This document shows, in pieces, positions 54,895 through 64,000 of a stretch of DNA of 64,000 nucleotides. The stretch is from assembly GCA_963971405.1 (NCBI GenBank), contig OZ020489.1, positions 16,828,290-16,892,289 of the forward strand, in the 5' to 3' direction. The stretch's first letter is position 1; every line of letters starts with the position of its first letter. Under the pieces are notes generated by a model. The model was not told where the DNA came from. It saw only the letters and a list, made by a program, of their open reading frames with translations, and made no database searches. The stretch comes from Psococerastis gibbosa (taxonomy: Eukaryota > Arthropoda > Insecta > Psocodea > Psocidae). The translations under genes were made by a program, and so were the position numbers.

Positions 54895-55279
54895 CCACCG
54901 ACCTGCTAGTGCTAAATATAAATACGGTGACGTGGTAGCAAACATTCAAGACTTAGGCGGGGTTTCCACCGACCTCGCATTGCAGAATGCAAATGGCATT
55001 GACGGAAATTTTTGTTTTACTCTATGCCATAGTTAAAATTGATCAATGATCATAGAGTAAAATCACAAGCAAACAAACTAAAATTATAAAATGGCGTCAT
55101 GGGATATGTTAAGTACAAACATTTTAATAGATTTCTATAAAAAGAAAAATTCAAATTTCTGTCAATGTCATTTGCATTCTGCAATGCTAGGTCGGTGGAA
55201 ACTCCGCCTAAGTCTGGAATGTCTGCTCCCACGTCACCGTATTTTTATTTAGCACTAGTAGGTCGGTGGAATATGCGCC
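54895..55279. mobile_element. GGCG hairpin MITE, copy E, split by nested copy F (TTA duplication)
   Basis: Ends GGCGCATATTCCACCGACCT on both sides. Arms carry GCTAGTGCTAAAT and ACGGTGACGTGG. TTA at 54892-54894 and 55280-55282. The element is interrupted at its centre (AGACTTA / TAAGTCT) by copy F at 54956-55208. Confidence 0.85.
54956..55208. mobile_element. GGCG hairpin MITE, copy F, nested in the centre of copy E
   Basis: Arms GGCGGGGTTTCCACCGACCT and CGCATTGCAGAATGCAAATG are matched on the right with few changes. The long loop includes a second small hairpin (TTTTACTCTATG / CATAGAGTAAAA). Flanking bases read ACTTA on the left and TAAGT on the right. This fits insertion at the TA of a palindromic AGACTTAAGTCT. 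Confidence 0.85.
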
Positions 55280-55689
55280 TTAGTGATGAATTTGCTAGGA
55301 GACTGTGGTCTGTAGAAGAATCGCCTGTACCATTCATCACAATACTGTCAATGGGCTGCAGCTAAAAATTAATATCAAGTATGTAAGTTAAGCTTTGTGT
55401 TCAAAGGCCCATGACATTATTTGACTAATTAAATCGCATGAAGAAAGAAGAGTAGATATTTTTAAATATATGAATCACTTTCCCAAACAATATCGCAGTA
55501 ACTATGTCATTAAAAAAAATTAACAACCGTTTACATTTCTTTATTGCCTGTTAAGTAACTTATGGGGTATGTGTTATTTAATATAACAGCTCAATAAACA
55601 ACAAAGTTAGAAATGGAAAAGACCATAAACATGAGCCATTAAAAAAACAAAGAGTAAAAAAATCGTTGAAGATTTTGATTTTCGCGCGG

Positions 55690-55975
55690 GGCGATGCGTC
55701 AGCTTTACATTATGACTCAGTAGTTACTCATTGTCACCGCATTCCCAGGGAGAGAGAAATAGCACAGCTGATGCTGCCAACTCTTCACAGATGCTCTAGT
55801 GCCCCAAACAGCTGGTCAACCTACCGGAAATTCAACGACCTCCGACAACCAAAATTCAGCACTGTGTTTCTGATAACATATCCCAGGGGCTGGCAATATA
55901 TTTAGCAGCTTTTAGCAAATTTCTAAATAACCCGATTTATATGAAAATAAAGACAATTTCCTTTCTTTCTTTCTG
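55690..55975 (+). repeat. Retroelement-like fragment with CTTT tail
   Basis: A non-AT-rich segment followed by GAAAATAAAGACAATTTCCT and a (TTTC)n run at about 55958-55973. The same AAAATAAAGACAATTT(T/C)CTTTC tail occurs at 58662-58686. This suggests two 3' ends of one retroposon family. Confidence 0.4.
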
Positions 55976-56108
55976 TTAGAAGAGCCACACATCCCAATCC
56001 AAAAAGTAAAACAACAGAATTAGTTGCAATCAACTTTGAAAGAAACGCCTTGCAGGTTATTGGGTCTCTTTAAAATACGAATGCACTAAAAAGTAGGCCA
56101 CCTGGATC

Positions 56109-56282
56109 TGCAGGCTGATCATGGCGATTATAATACCGGTATTTATTTAATCCCCTGGTATTAAAAATGTAAACAAGATAATTTTATAATGGAAAGTGCT
56201 ATTCAAAATTGGTTTGTTTACATTTTTAATACCAGGGGATTAAATAAATACCGGTATTATAATTGCCATGATTAGGCTGCTG
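56109..56282. mobile_element. Palindromic MITE, CAGCAGCCTGATCATGG family, copy 2
   Basis: The arm GATTATAATACCGGTATTTA .. CCCCTGGTATTAAAAATGTA is mirrored almost exactly after a 45-bp centre with AATGGAAAGTGCTATTCAAA. Compared with the copy at 62597, the centre is in the opposite orientation. Confidence 0.85.
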
Positions 56283-56309
56283 TTATGTTCATTACTTATT
56301 ACATTGTAG

Positions 56310-56394
56310 TGTAAAGAGCCGGTTATAGGGAAGAGCCACACCCAATGAACCAAAGAGCCGCATGCGGGTTGCGATTCTCACATTGCCCACCCCT
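56310..56394 (-). mobile_element. Partial hAT-type MITE (CAGGGGTGGGCAA end)
   Basis: The minus strand begins CAGGGGTGGGCAATGTGAGA, then GCATGCGGCTCTTTGG. This is a classic hAT nonautonomous terminus and interior. The other end is not found. Confidence 0.5.
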
Positions 56395-56429
56395 GACCTA
56401 CCCAGTTTATTTGGATACGCTAAAGAGGA

Positions 56430-56610
56430 TATGGAGATATTGAGTATTGGCTACCCAAAATCCGATACTTAACATTTTTTATTTAATTTACTAAGCAGTT
56501 GTAGAAGACAATTTCACACATTATATTAGAGTGTTTTTTTAATTGTTTATGTGTCATAGTTTTTTCAAGAAATTTACTGGGGGTATTTTTAGGCTACAGT
56601 AACATTTACG
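56430..56610. repeat. Half copy of the TTGTAGAAGACTACT inverted-repeat family
   Basis: AGAGGATATGGAGATATTGA, TATTGGCTACCCAAAATCCG, TAAGCAGTTGTAGAAGACAA and GTATTTTTAGG match arms of the elements at 30446 and 61442. No mirrored arm. Confidence 0.5.
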
Positions 56611-56779
56611 GAAGTACTGATGCATCTAAAATTAAAAGTAAATCTGTAATAACTTGCTTAATACATTAAAAAAAAAATTAAAACATTAGCGTTTGAAAAA
56701 TTCAGCAATTTTCCATAGGTAAATCGACTGGCGACAGACAAAGTATAAAGCTACTTGTTAGATAATTATCGCCGGCCGC

Positions 56780-57000
56780 CTTACCAAGTTGAATCCAGCG
56801 GACCAGAGCAGGTTCAAAGATGCAGATAACTTGGTCGTGTGCACAGTGCCGGTAGGGAAACATGGTAGGACTTGTCCTGGTCACCTCCGAACTAATCGTG
56901 TGACTTCACTGTGTTTCCCAAGTGGTTCGGAATCCACTATAATCAGGAGGTCCACTGTCCTATGGGCCCACTCCGTGGCCTGGGACTGTGTACAACCATG
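56780..57000 (+). repeat. Dispersed repeat (CCTGGTCACCTCCGA family), copy 2
   Basis: TCCTGGTCACCTCCGAACTA, then AAGTGGTTCGGAATCCACTA and ATCAGGAGGTCCACT, match 3687-3775. This copy is not interrupted. Possible LINE origin; unproven. Confidence 0.5.
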
Positions 57001-57674
57001 CTACTACTAGATAATTATCAGTATCAGGACTTGGCAAATTTCCAGCAAAACAATGATTATGTAAACTGAACGTACACGCGTAGCAGCTCCCATTGCATTT
57101 ATTGCATATTTTACGACATGTAATGTACTAAATACAGCAGCTTACTTGTGCTTTTGCAGAGTTTGCCATGTCGTATTTACCAACATTGGAAAATATGATA
57201 GGGTACAAGTAAGGCATAAGAAATGTCAGGGCGTAAACAAACGGCAAACTTCCCATATAGCTTCTATTGTAACCTAAGGAGTGGCTCATCCTACGGAGCG
57301 TTACATAAATTAGGTGTGTTGGTCTATTAATCCATCCATTTTACACTCAACTTTCTTCTTCTTTTTATTGGTGGCAGTGTACGAGTCGGTTACATTAATA
57401 CCTCCATTTAAGCTAACATATACCACAACTAAAGATATAGACCAGCTACTAAAAACGCACTGCCTCGTTTAAGTTTACATAATAATGAACGATTTATTTT
57501 CCACCATCACTCATGGTTTCCACAGTTGAGTGGGGGATCCAATGACATAAATTTGTAGAATTTTATTAATGTACACCTCTGTAAATTGTGTTGTCGTCAA
57601 TAACAATTTTGACTTATTTATTTTTTTTAATTTATGGTTGGTTATGCCTATGCCTACTAAAACAGAACCTGAAG

Positions 57675-57698
57675 AGAGAGAGAGAGAGAGAGAGAGAT
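57675..57698. repeat. (GA)n microsatellite
   Basis: About eleven AG/GA dinucleotides followed by ATGAG. Confidence 0.9.
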
Positions 57699-60529
57699 GA
57701 GCACACAACACAAAAATATAAAAAAACAGATCGGGAAAGAACACTTTTCATCCCTTCAAGCAAGAGTCAATACCACAAGTAATAAGAGCATTATAAAAAT
57801 CCAGCACGTAACAACCACCCGACGAGACATTACCTTAAGTAAATGAAACTCTGCTAATAATCAGGAAATGGAAAAGGGAAACTATAACAAAATCGAAGGA
57901 CAAAGCTAACAATTATTTGACTTCAATGACTAAGAAACATGTGAAACGAGATAAAAACAGAGAAACTTCCAACACCAGCCAAGACGTGAAAAGCTTGGGC
58001 AATAAGGCGGGAGTGTCCATTATAGGTAGCTAGTAACTCCCTCCCCCTCCAACAGCGCCCCCAGGGAACACTGTTGACATTTGCCGACAGCAGAAGGTCA
58101 ACTACTGCCAAATGAACAAAGCCTGCAATAAATTACACAGACGTAAATGTCAGCGCTCCATTTTTGCATCGAATGATACGACCCCAGTTAAGGTGGTGCC
58201 GTAATCAGGGAGGGAGGTTATAAGGTTTCAATGCCTTACCAATTTATTCTAAAATGCAATACGACTCCTAAATTCAACAGGGAATGCCATTTCTTATTGA
58301 GCTAATGAACCGTCCATTAGCTCTTAGTCTGTAAATTTTTACATAAGAAGCATTGTCATCCATAATAAATAACTATTGTCGTTGATGCTAAAATTAATGA
58401 AATTTTTTTATGTATAATTGAGAGTCAATGATGAGGTGTCATATACTAGAATAAATATGAGACATGAACTAGTAGAACGGTAGAATTGAATGTTCTTGTC
58501 AATCTTATTCAAGATAGGACGTAAATATTTACGAGTTTAAGGGGGGGGGGGATTTAGAGAACTCGCATTCATCTCTCTTCCTTCCCAGATATGCATTCTA
58601 GATTTCCTTCCAAAATGAGATAGCATTGGTTAGTAATTGTAAGGGTGGGCCAAATGTTTGAAAATAAAGACAATTTTCTTTCCTTCATGAGCTATGAACT
58701 TAATTGAAGACCATAACATTTCTTGGTCGCAGATAGGCGCGTTATCGTGGTGTGCCCATTGCGACAATGAGCTGTAGGGACAGTTTTGGTCACTAGGTTC
58801 GCTGACGACAAACCGATATCCATATTATTCAAAATGGCCGCCGTTTGCATGTGAAAACTAAGCTCTTAGCATCTAATTAATTTTTTAAATATTTTTACTA
58901 TGCCTGGACCTTATTTCGCTGCATATAATTTAATATATATATTTATAGAAAAATATCACTTTAAAATAATACGTAATTAAAAATAATTTTAAAATAGTAT
59001 TGAGGCTTATGGAAAAATGAACGCTTTGATATCATTGCAACTGGTGCTGCCATCTACAAAATGACGTCACAAATGAACCTCATTTAAGGCTATTGGTATT
59101 TTATGTAAAGATACCAATAACACAAAATATGAGGTAGTCCAGTTACTGTAAATACATTTAATGGAAACACCCTGTGATGTACGTGGCAGCGCTACGGTAA
59201 GGTGCGTGGGTGGGGCAATTTGGAGTAGTTAGGTTGGAAGTGGGTGTGAAGACGACTGACGCCGGGGCTGACCTTGTTCCAATCAGCGATGTTTCTCGCC
59301 TTCTTTCCCCTCCGGGCCCTCCCTCCTCCTTCCGAATCTAAGGGTAGTAATTAAGCATTGGAAATTAGGTCGTATAATTGACTTACCAATAAATCAGGGA
59401 AAACCAACAGAAATGAGGGAATCCTATCTGTACCACAAATTTCATATAAGACAGAGATATTAAAATATTTTGTAAACAAGGAACGATCGAGTTAATTTGA
59501 CGAAAGAAAGTAATTTCTCTTTCCACATCTACAATCAGATGGAAAAAATCACACAAAAATAAATGTTTTTTTTAATGAATTTTTATCTGACCATTTTATC
59601 ATCTTTGTAGCTGTGGAAGGAGAAATTAAATAATTGCATCAAATTGATTCTTGGTTTACAAAACAATTTGAAATATATCTCCATTAAAATCAACCGTGTC
59701 AAGTGTCGATAGGATGAGGGGTAGATCTGATTTCCATATCAATTTCATTGAAATCAAAAGCGCTTGGTCACTTCAACAGGAAATTAATATAGTATTGTAA
59801 TGTCCCACTGCACGGAAATGCGACAACAACAAATACAAATTCCGTTCAGTACATGGTTTTACTCTTATCTCCCATATTTATTTCCTGAAATAAACACATC
59901 GACATCAACAACATCCGTTATTGCGGAGTCATCGCGCTACCACACCCACACAACTCACAAGTACATAACACAAAAAATAACAAGAATAACTGAACCAGCC
60001 TCGAAATACCACTGAACTTTACTGTTTTCCCTTTTTTGTGGATTATGGTAGCTTACAAACTTTTAAAGCAAAAAAGGTGAAAGCAGAAAAGTTTAAAAAG
60101 TCAGAAAAAAGACTATTCACCGATGTCCTCCAGACAGAACATGGAAAACCGATATTGCTGGATTTAAAAATAAAAACCAAACTCAAATGACTGCAGTGGT
60201 TAATAAACTCCATGCTCGTAAAAGGGTCTCTACTTTCGAGGGAAAATTCTTTAGAATAATTCACTATTTTATTATACAACATGCAATTTTTATTCTATCG
60301 ATAAAAAGATTGAACACTAATGGAGGGAGGAGGAGGGGTGACGATGATACATACAGAGAAAGGCAGATAGTGACAACCACAGTGAATGCAATGCTTAGCT
60401 TATACATCTCAAGATAATACATAAACATCAACCTCGACGCCACGGATCTAATGAACGTGTTTCGGCTATAGGCCAGGGGGGAAAGAGATTAAACTGGTAG
60501 GAAATCAATTAATTTCTCAAAGATACATT

Positions 60530-60880
60530 AAGAATATGGCTACTAGAAGCGTCGTAAAGCGCAGTATAGTTTATTCTCTTTCCTATTTTCGATTTCGGGA
60601 TTTCAACAGATATACATGTTTTGAGGTCCCAGGAACCAAGCCGCTTTTACGAAATGACTGGTGTAGATTGTCAAATATCTGTGTAGATTCACAAAAATAA
60701 TGCCAAGGTTTTTTTCATTGCCTAAATAATAATAAATAAAAATAAAAAATATTTTTTCTCAAAAGGGGCTGCCACCATTTCTTTAAAATTTACATAAATT
60801 GTAGTAGTTATTAATGTTAATGCAAACAACCCCACTAGGTCACATTCCCCTTGCTAGTTTGGTTCAAGGTGTAAAAAAAT
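60530..60880 (-). repeat. GACA-run dispersed repeat, copy 5, inverted
   Basis: The minus strand shows AAGGGGAATGTGACCTAGT, ACATTAATAACTACTACAAT, ATTTTTGTGAATCTACACAG and GGTTCCTGGGACCTCAAAAC in family order. It lacks the (CAGA)n run of other copies. Confidence 0.6.
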
Positions 60881-60919
60881 AATAGGCTCAATTTTCATGG
60901 AAAAAAAAAGACTAATTTA

Positions 60920-60942
60920 TATATATATATATATATATATAA
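60920..60942. repeat. (TA)n microsatellite
   Basis: A pure TA run of about eleven units followed by AT-rich sequence. Confidence 0.85.
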
Positions 60943-61143
60943 TATGATTTATATAATATATATTAATACATTCTTGCATGCCCTGCCATTATTATCACTA
61001 TGTTGTGTTACATTGGTCTGCCCGACCATGCAATAATCCATCAATTCAAGGAAAATCGAGGCTACCGAATATTAACACTAGAATTGATAAATAGGAAAGC
61101 AAGTATAGGTTCACTCCTACCGGTTCGTTTTCGATACTGTTAT

Positions 61144-61262
61144 GAGTGTACAGCCCGTAGGAAAGTGGCAGCCCGAAATTTAATACTTTTCATTATTTAT
61201 TTAATTAACTAAGCATGTTATTAAAAATTTGGCTCTCAAAGTTGTAGAATGTAATATAGTCA
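61144..61262. mobile_element. Single arm of the GAGTGTACAGCCCGTAGG palindrome
   Basis: GAGTGTACAGCCCGTAGGAA, GGCAGCCCGAAATTTAATAC and CAAAGTTGTAGAAT match the left arm of the full copy at 61442, about 300 bp away. The right arm is absent. Confidence 0.7.
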
Positions 61263-61330
61263 AAATGACTACAGCTGCCATGATGATCGCCAATCTTCGA
61301 TAGAAGAGGCATTGGAAGAAGATGGTCACA
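61263..61330 (+). pseudogene. LINE tail scrap
   Basis: GATGATCGCCAATCTTCGAT and AGAAGAGGCATT match 48545-48577, the extreme C-terminal end of the LINE pseudogene there (MI(A/V)NLR). Confidence 0.5.
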
Positions 61331-61441
61331 TGTCTTATATCAAGATGTCTAGGAGTATTTCTGCTAATTCAATAGATATTGTTTTGACGGCTCTACGATC
61401 GATATTTCCTGTGAAACTCTACAAAAAAAAACTCCTCTTAA

Positions 61442-61828
61442 GAGTGTACAGCCCGTAGGATATGGGCAGCCCGAAATTTAATACTTTTTATTTATTATTT
61501 AATTAACTAAACATGTTATTAAAGATTTGGCTCATCAAAGTTGTAGAAAACTACTTCATGCATCATATAATAAGGTATTTTTAGTTTTCGAAATTGTAGT
61601 TTTTTTTTATAAAATCGATAATACGTGAAAAGTTATTGTTTATAAAATATTTGCATGTTTCTGAAAAAACTACAATTTCGAAAATTAAAAATATCTTATA
61701 ATGATGATGCATAAAGTAGTCTTCTACAACTTTGATTAGCCAAATCTTCATTAACATGCTGAGTTAATTAAATAAAAAATAAAAAGTATTAAATTTCGGG
61801 CTGCCAATTTCCTACGGGCTGTACACTC
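61442..61828. mobile_element. 387-bp palindromic piggyBac-like MITE (TTAA duplication)
   Basis: Both ends read GAGTGTACAGCCCGTAGG. The arms continue matched through GGCAGCCCGAAATTTAATAC, ACTAAACATGTTATTAAAG, AAAGTTGTAGAA and CTACAATTTCGAAAA to a short centre near 61640. TTAA flanks both sides (61438-61441, 61829-61832), the target used by piggyBac elements. No transposase is present. Confidence 0.85.
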
Positions 61829-62596
61829 TTAAGGCCAAGACGGAGAGTTTAGACCTTGAACGTTGAGTGTTGAATACATAGAAATATAATAGAACTGGAG
61901 CGGCGGGAGCCATAATATGCCTTACGAGGCACCCGTTAACCATAAGCCAACTATCAGAGATAAGTACCAACGCAAAAAATATCAAAGTCTTACACATAAC
62001 AGCATAGCAAAGCGGATACCTGGACCCGGTCAAAAACTCTGTACTTAGCTTGTGCAGGCTACACTAGCAGCCATATTGATAGCGGTCTCCGGCCACGAGA
62101 TGGTTGAATATCAATTTTATAAACAAAGCCCCGCGTCATGTACCTGTTCCGTATTTGACTTGTATTATTTCAAATAATTGCAGTTTTACCTATTTCTGGC
62201 GCTTTACTGTCTAACTAAGTGTTGAGCTTCTGACTGAAGTTCATTTCATTACAAAAGTTTTGGCCTTAAGAAGCTAAACCATACATTGAATGTCTGCGTA
62301 CATTTGATGAAGGAGGAGAAATCAGTCAACCAGGGATGGTGAATACATTAGAATATGATGAATAACGAATGAAACTTGCATGTAACCTCTTTTCTAAAGC
62401 TTATCGTAGCTTTTGTCTTTTAATCACCCGCCTAGGCAGCTTTAAATTATACAAGATGTTCTTTGATGCTATTGTTAGCACAGATTTTTTAAGTGACAGT
62501 TGACACTATTGAGTAACACTGAGTTCAGCAGAAAAGGAATATTATGCAGACAATCTGAATCATAATAATACTATGCGACAACATTATTACTTTGCC

Positions 62597-62770
62597 TGCA
62601 GCCTGATCGAGGTGATTAGAATACCGAGGTTAAATAAATCCCCTAGGATTATAACTGTAAACAAACAAATTTTGAATAGCACTTTCCACTATAAAATTAT
62701 CTTGTTTACATTTTTAATACCAGGGGATTAAATAAATACCGGTATTATAATCGCCTCGATCAGGCTGCTG
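62597..62770. mobile_element. Palindromic MITE, CAGCAGCCTGATCATGG family, copy 3
   Basis: Left CTGCAGCCTGATCGAGG and right CCTCGATCAGGCTGCTG. The internal arm is ACATTTTTAATACCAGGGGA. The centre AAATTTTGAATAGCACTTTC is the reverse orientation of that in the 56109 copy. A scrap of the same centre lies at 39606-39626. Confidence 0.85.
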
Positions 62771-63329
62771 ATGAATAAAGTAACAATATAAAAATGCCAG
62801 AGAGCCAGAAAGTTCGAGCCCGGCCATTAAGCCATCAAATATGCCTTCCTTCTGATAACAAAAAAAGCATGAAATTCCGAATATAAGCCATTTCTTATTA
62901 CTAAAAAAGGATCATAATATAATGGGAAAGGCATAATCCTGGCTTTATGTACGTTTTTACTCCATTTCCTCGCCGCTAAATTTTAATGAAAAATTGCTTT
63001 GGCAAAAAAAATAAAAATGGGAGGAAAACCCAAGTTTGCCACAATAATGTCAACAGCATTTATAGCTTGCCACCAGCTTCTGCAATAATGCTGTTACTGT
63101 TAAAACTCTTGGGGGGGGGGGGGATAACGGCGGAATTCCTCCTAGACCATACAGATACAAATGCAATGATAAGGAATGCAATATGGTCATAATGTGGAAT
63201 ACCATGCAACGCATATAGAAATGTATTTTTAAAGTCAGCATGTAATCTTAATACAATATATACTGTATTTATACGCTACCCACCATTTTGATTCCGATAT
63301 GTCGCCATATGGCAAGTATTATATGTAAC

Positions 63330-63487
63330 CAAGGCCGTGCCCAGGTTTTGATTTCGAGGGGAGGGGGGGGGCAATTTTTTGAACGTAATTTATTATTGAA
63401 TTAATGGATGAATTCTTCAAACAATACAGGTTTACAGAAAAAAAATTATTTCGGGGGGGGGGGGGCAAGGGCACTGGAACGGCCATG
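63330..63487. mobile_element. hAT-type MITE, CAAGGCCGTGCC family, copy 2 (8-bp duplication)
   Basis: Starts CAAGGCCGTGCCCAGG and ends GGAACGGCCATG. The exact duplication TATGTAAC is at 63322-63329 and 63488-63495. The interior matches 28773-28932. Confidence 0.88.
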
Positions 63488-63495
63488 TATGTAAC

Positions 63496-64000
63496 TACTA
63501 AGAGTAGTAAAAATAGCAAAAGATTAAAAAGAACTTAGACATTATTCAGTATTTTTAATAAAGCACTTCATTCTGTTGGGTGGGTCGTTTTTTTATGCTA
63601 AGAACTCTTAAAAAATTATTGAATTTGAACTTTTCTTAAATACACCAAGCTTGACGATAGATTCAAAATGGCGGACGACCATACATGTCTAACATAGAGC
63701 CCTAATGTAATCAAAAAATTGCAAGTGTCAACCCGTATATTCATACACGATAAAACGTATACCCCGACCACGCTACGAAGATATTTGTTAGCCTTACTTT
63801 TTTAATGTAGAAAAGGCATATCCGTCATACTCAATCAGTGCATTTGTAGTATAATTACACGCTTAACGACAATGAATTGCACATTATACAATAATATGTG
63901 TTTAAGTGGGTGAGAATTAAAAAAAAAAAAAGACTTACGAAATGTCTGAGGAAAAATAAAAACCACTATGTAATACCTAATTACATTTCTAATCCCCCCC
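63496..64000. other. Non-coding AT-rich sequence to window end
   Basis: No coding exon or terminal repeat seen. Poly-A and poly-C runs only. Confidence 0.4.

Larger units (their letters stand above)
31114..64000 (-). other. Presumed giant pumilio intron / upstream region without recognised exons
   Basis: Nearly 33 kb with no open frame that resembles a conserved protein. All stretches between the listed repeats are AT-rich, non-coding sequence with short chance frames. This includes 34450-35476, 35654-40639, 44081-45920, 46260-48204, 48600-52300, 53700-54890 and 57010-60530. Because the pumilio exon at 30945-31113 starts at an acceptor in the middle of the protein, at least one upstream exon must exist further right or be too short or diverged to see. 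Confidence 0.45.

Noticed and set aside
59092..59118. Small hairpin ATTGGTAT..ATACCAAT
   Set aside because: The stem is only 8-9 bp with no shared family or duplication; expected by chance in AT-rich DNA.

Overview
The window is animal nuclear DNA, almost certainly from an arthropod and most likely an insect; I cannot place it more precisely. It is AT-rich, its genes have introns with GT..AG boundaries, and it is full of miniature inverted-repeat transposons (MITEs) and decayed non-LTR retrotransposons (LINEs). Three conserved protein genes can be read exon by exon. RpS8 (ribosomal protein S8) is on the minus strand with CDS exons between 593 and 5710: six exons, 627 nt, 208 residues. A Fip1 orthologue (FIP1L1, pre-mRNA cleavage and polyadenylation) is on the plus strand at 5988..11065: seven exons, 1278 nt, 425 residues. 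The 3' part of pumilio (PUF-family RNA-binding translational repressor) is on the minus strand at 19813..31113: ten exons that keep one reading frame, including the complete eight-repeat PUM homology domain. The pumilio 5' end is not recognisable and probably lies beyond 64000.

Layout: RpS8 and Fip1 are head to head, 277 bp between start codons (5711..5987), so they probably share a bidirectional promoter. Four RpS8 introns hold C/D-box snoRNA candidates on the sense strand, each about 55-75 nt upstream of the 3' splice site. Two of them carry antisense elements that fit conserved 28S rRNA segments. Fip1 introns contain LINE fragments, a partial palindromic MITE and a small ORF. Fip1 and pumilio are convergent. 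The space between them (11066..19812) holds a 5'-truncated RTE-like LINE with target-site duplications, several MITEs and probably the long pumilio 3' UTR.

From 31114 to 64000 I find no convincing protein-coding exon. It reads as a very large pumilio intron, or upstream region, occupied by repeats: hAT-type MITEs with 8-bp duplications, a piggyBac-like 387-bp palindrome flanked by TTAA, a family of GGCG-ended hairpins flanked by TTA/TAA, a repeat family with GACA runs, LINE scraps, a 174-bp tandem duplication and microsatellites.

The most unusual structure is the GGCG hairpin family (six copies, two of them nested). Within each copy the two arms match each other closely, but the arms differ strongly between copies. 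This suggests arm-to-arm correction or fresh inverted duplication at each copy. The RpS8 snoRNA set and an in-frame 45-nt cassette exon in pumilio with a frame-breaking alternative acceptor are the other points worth following up.
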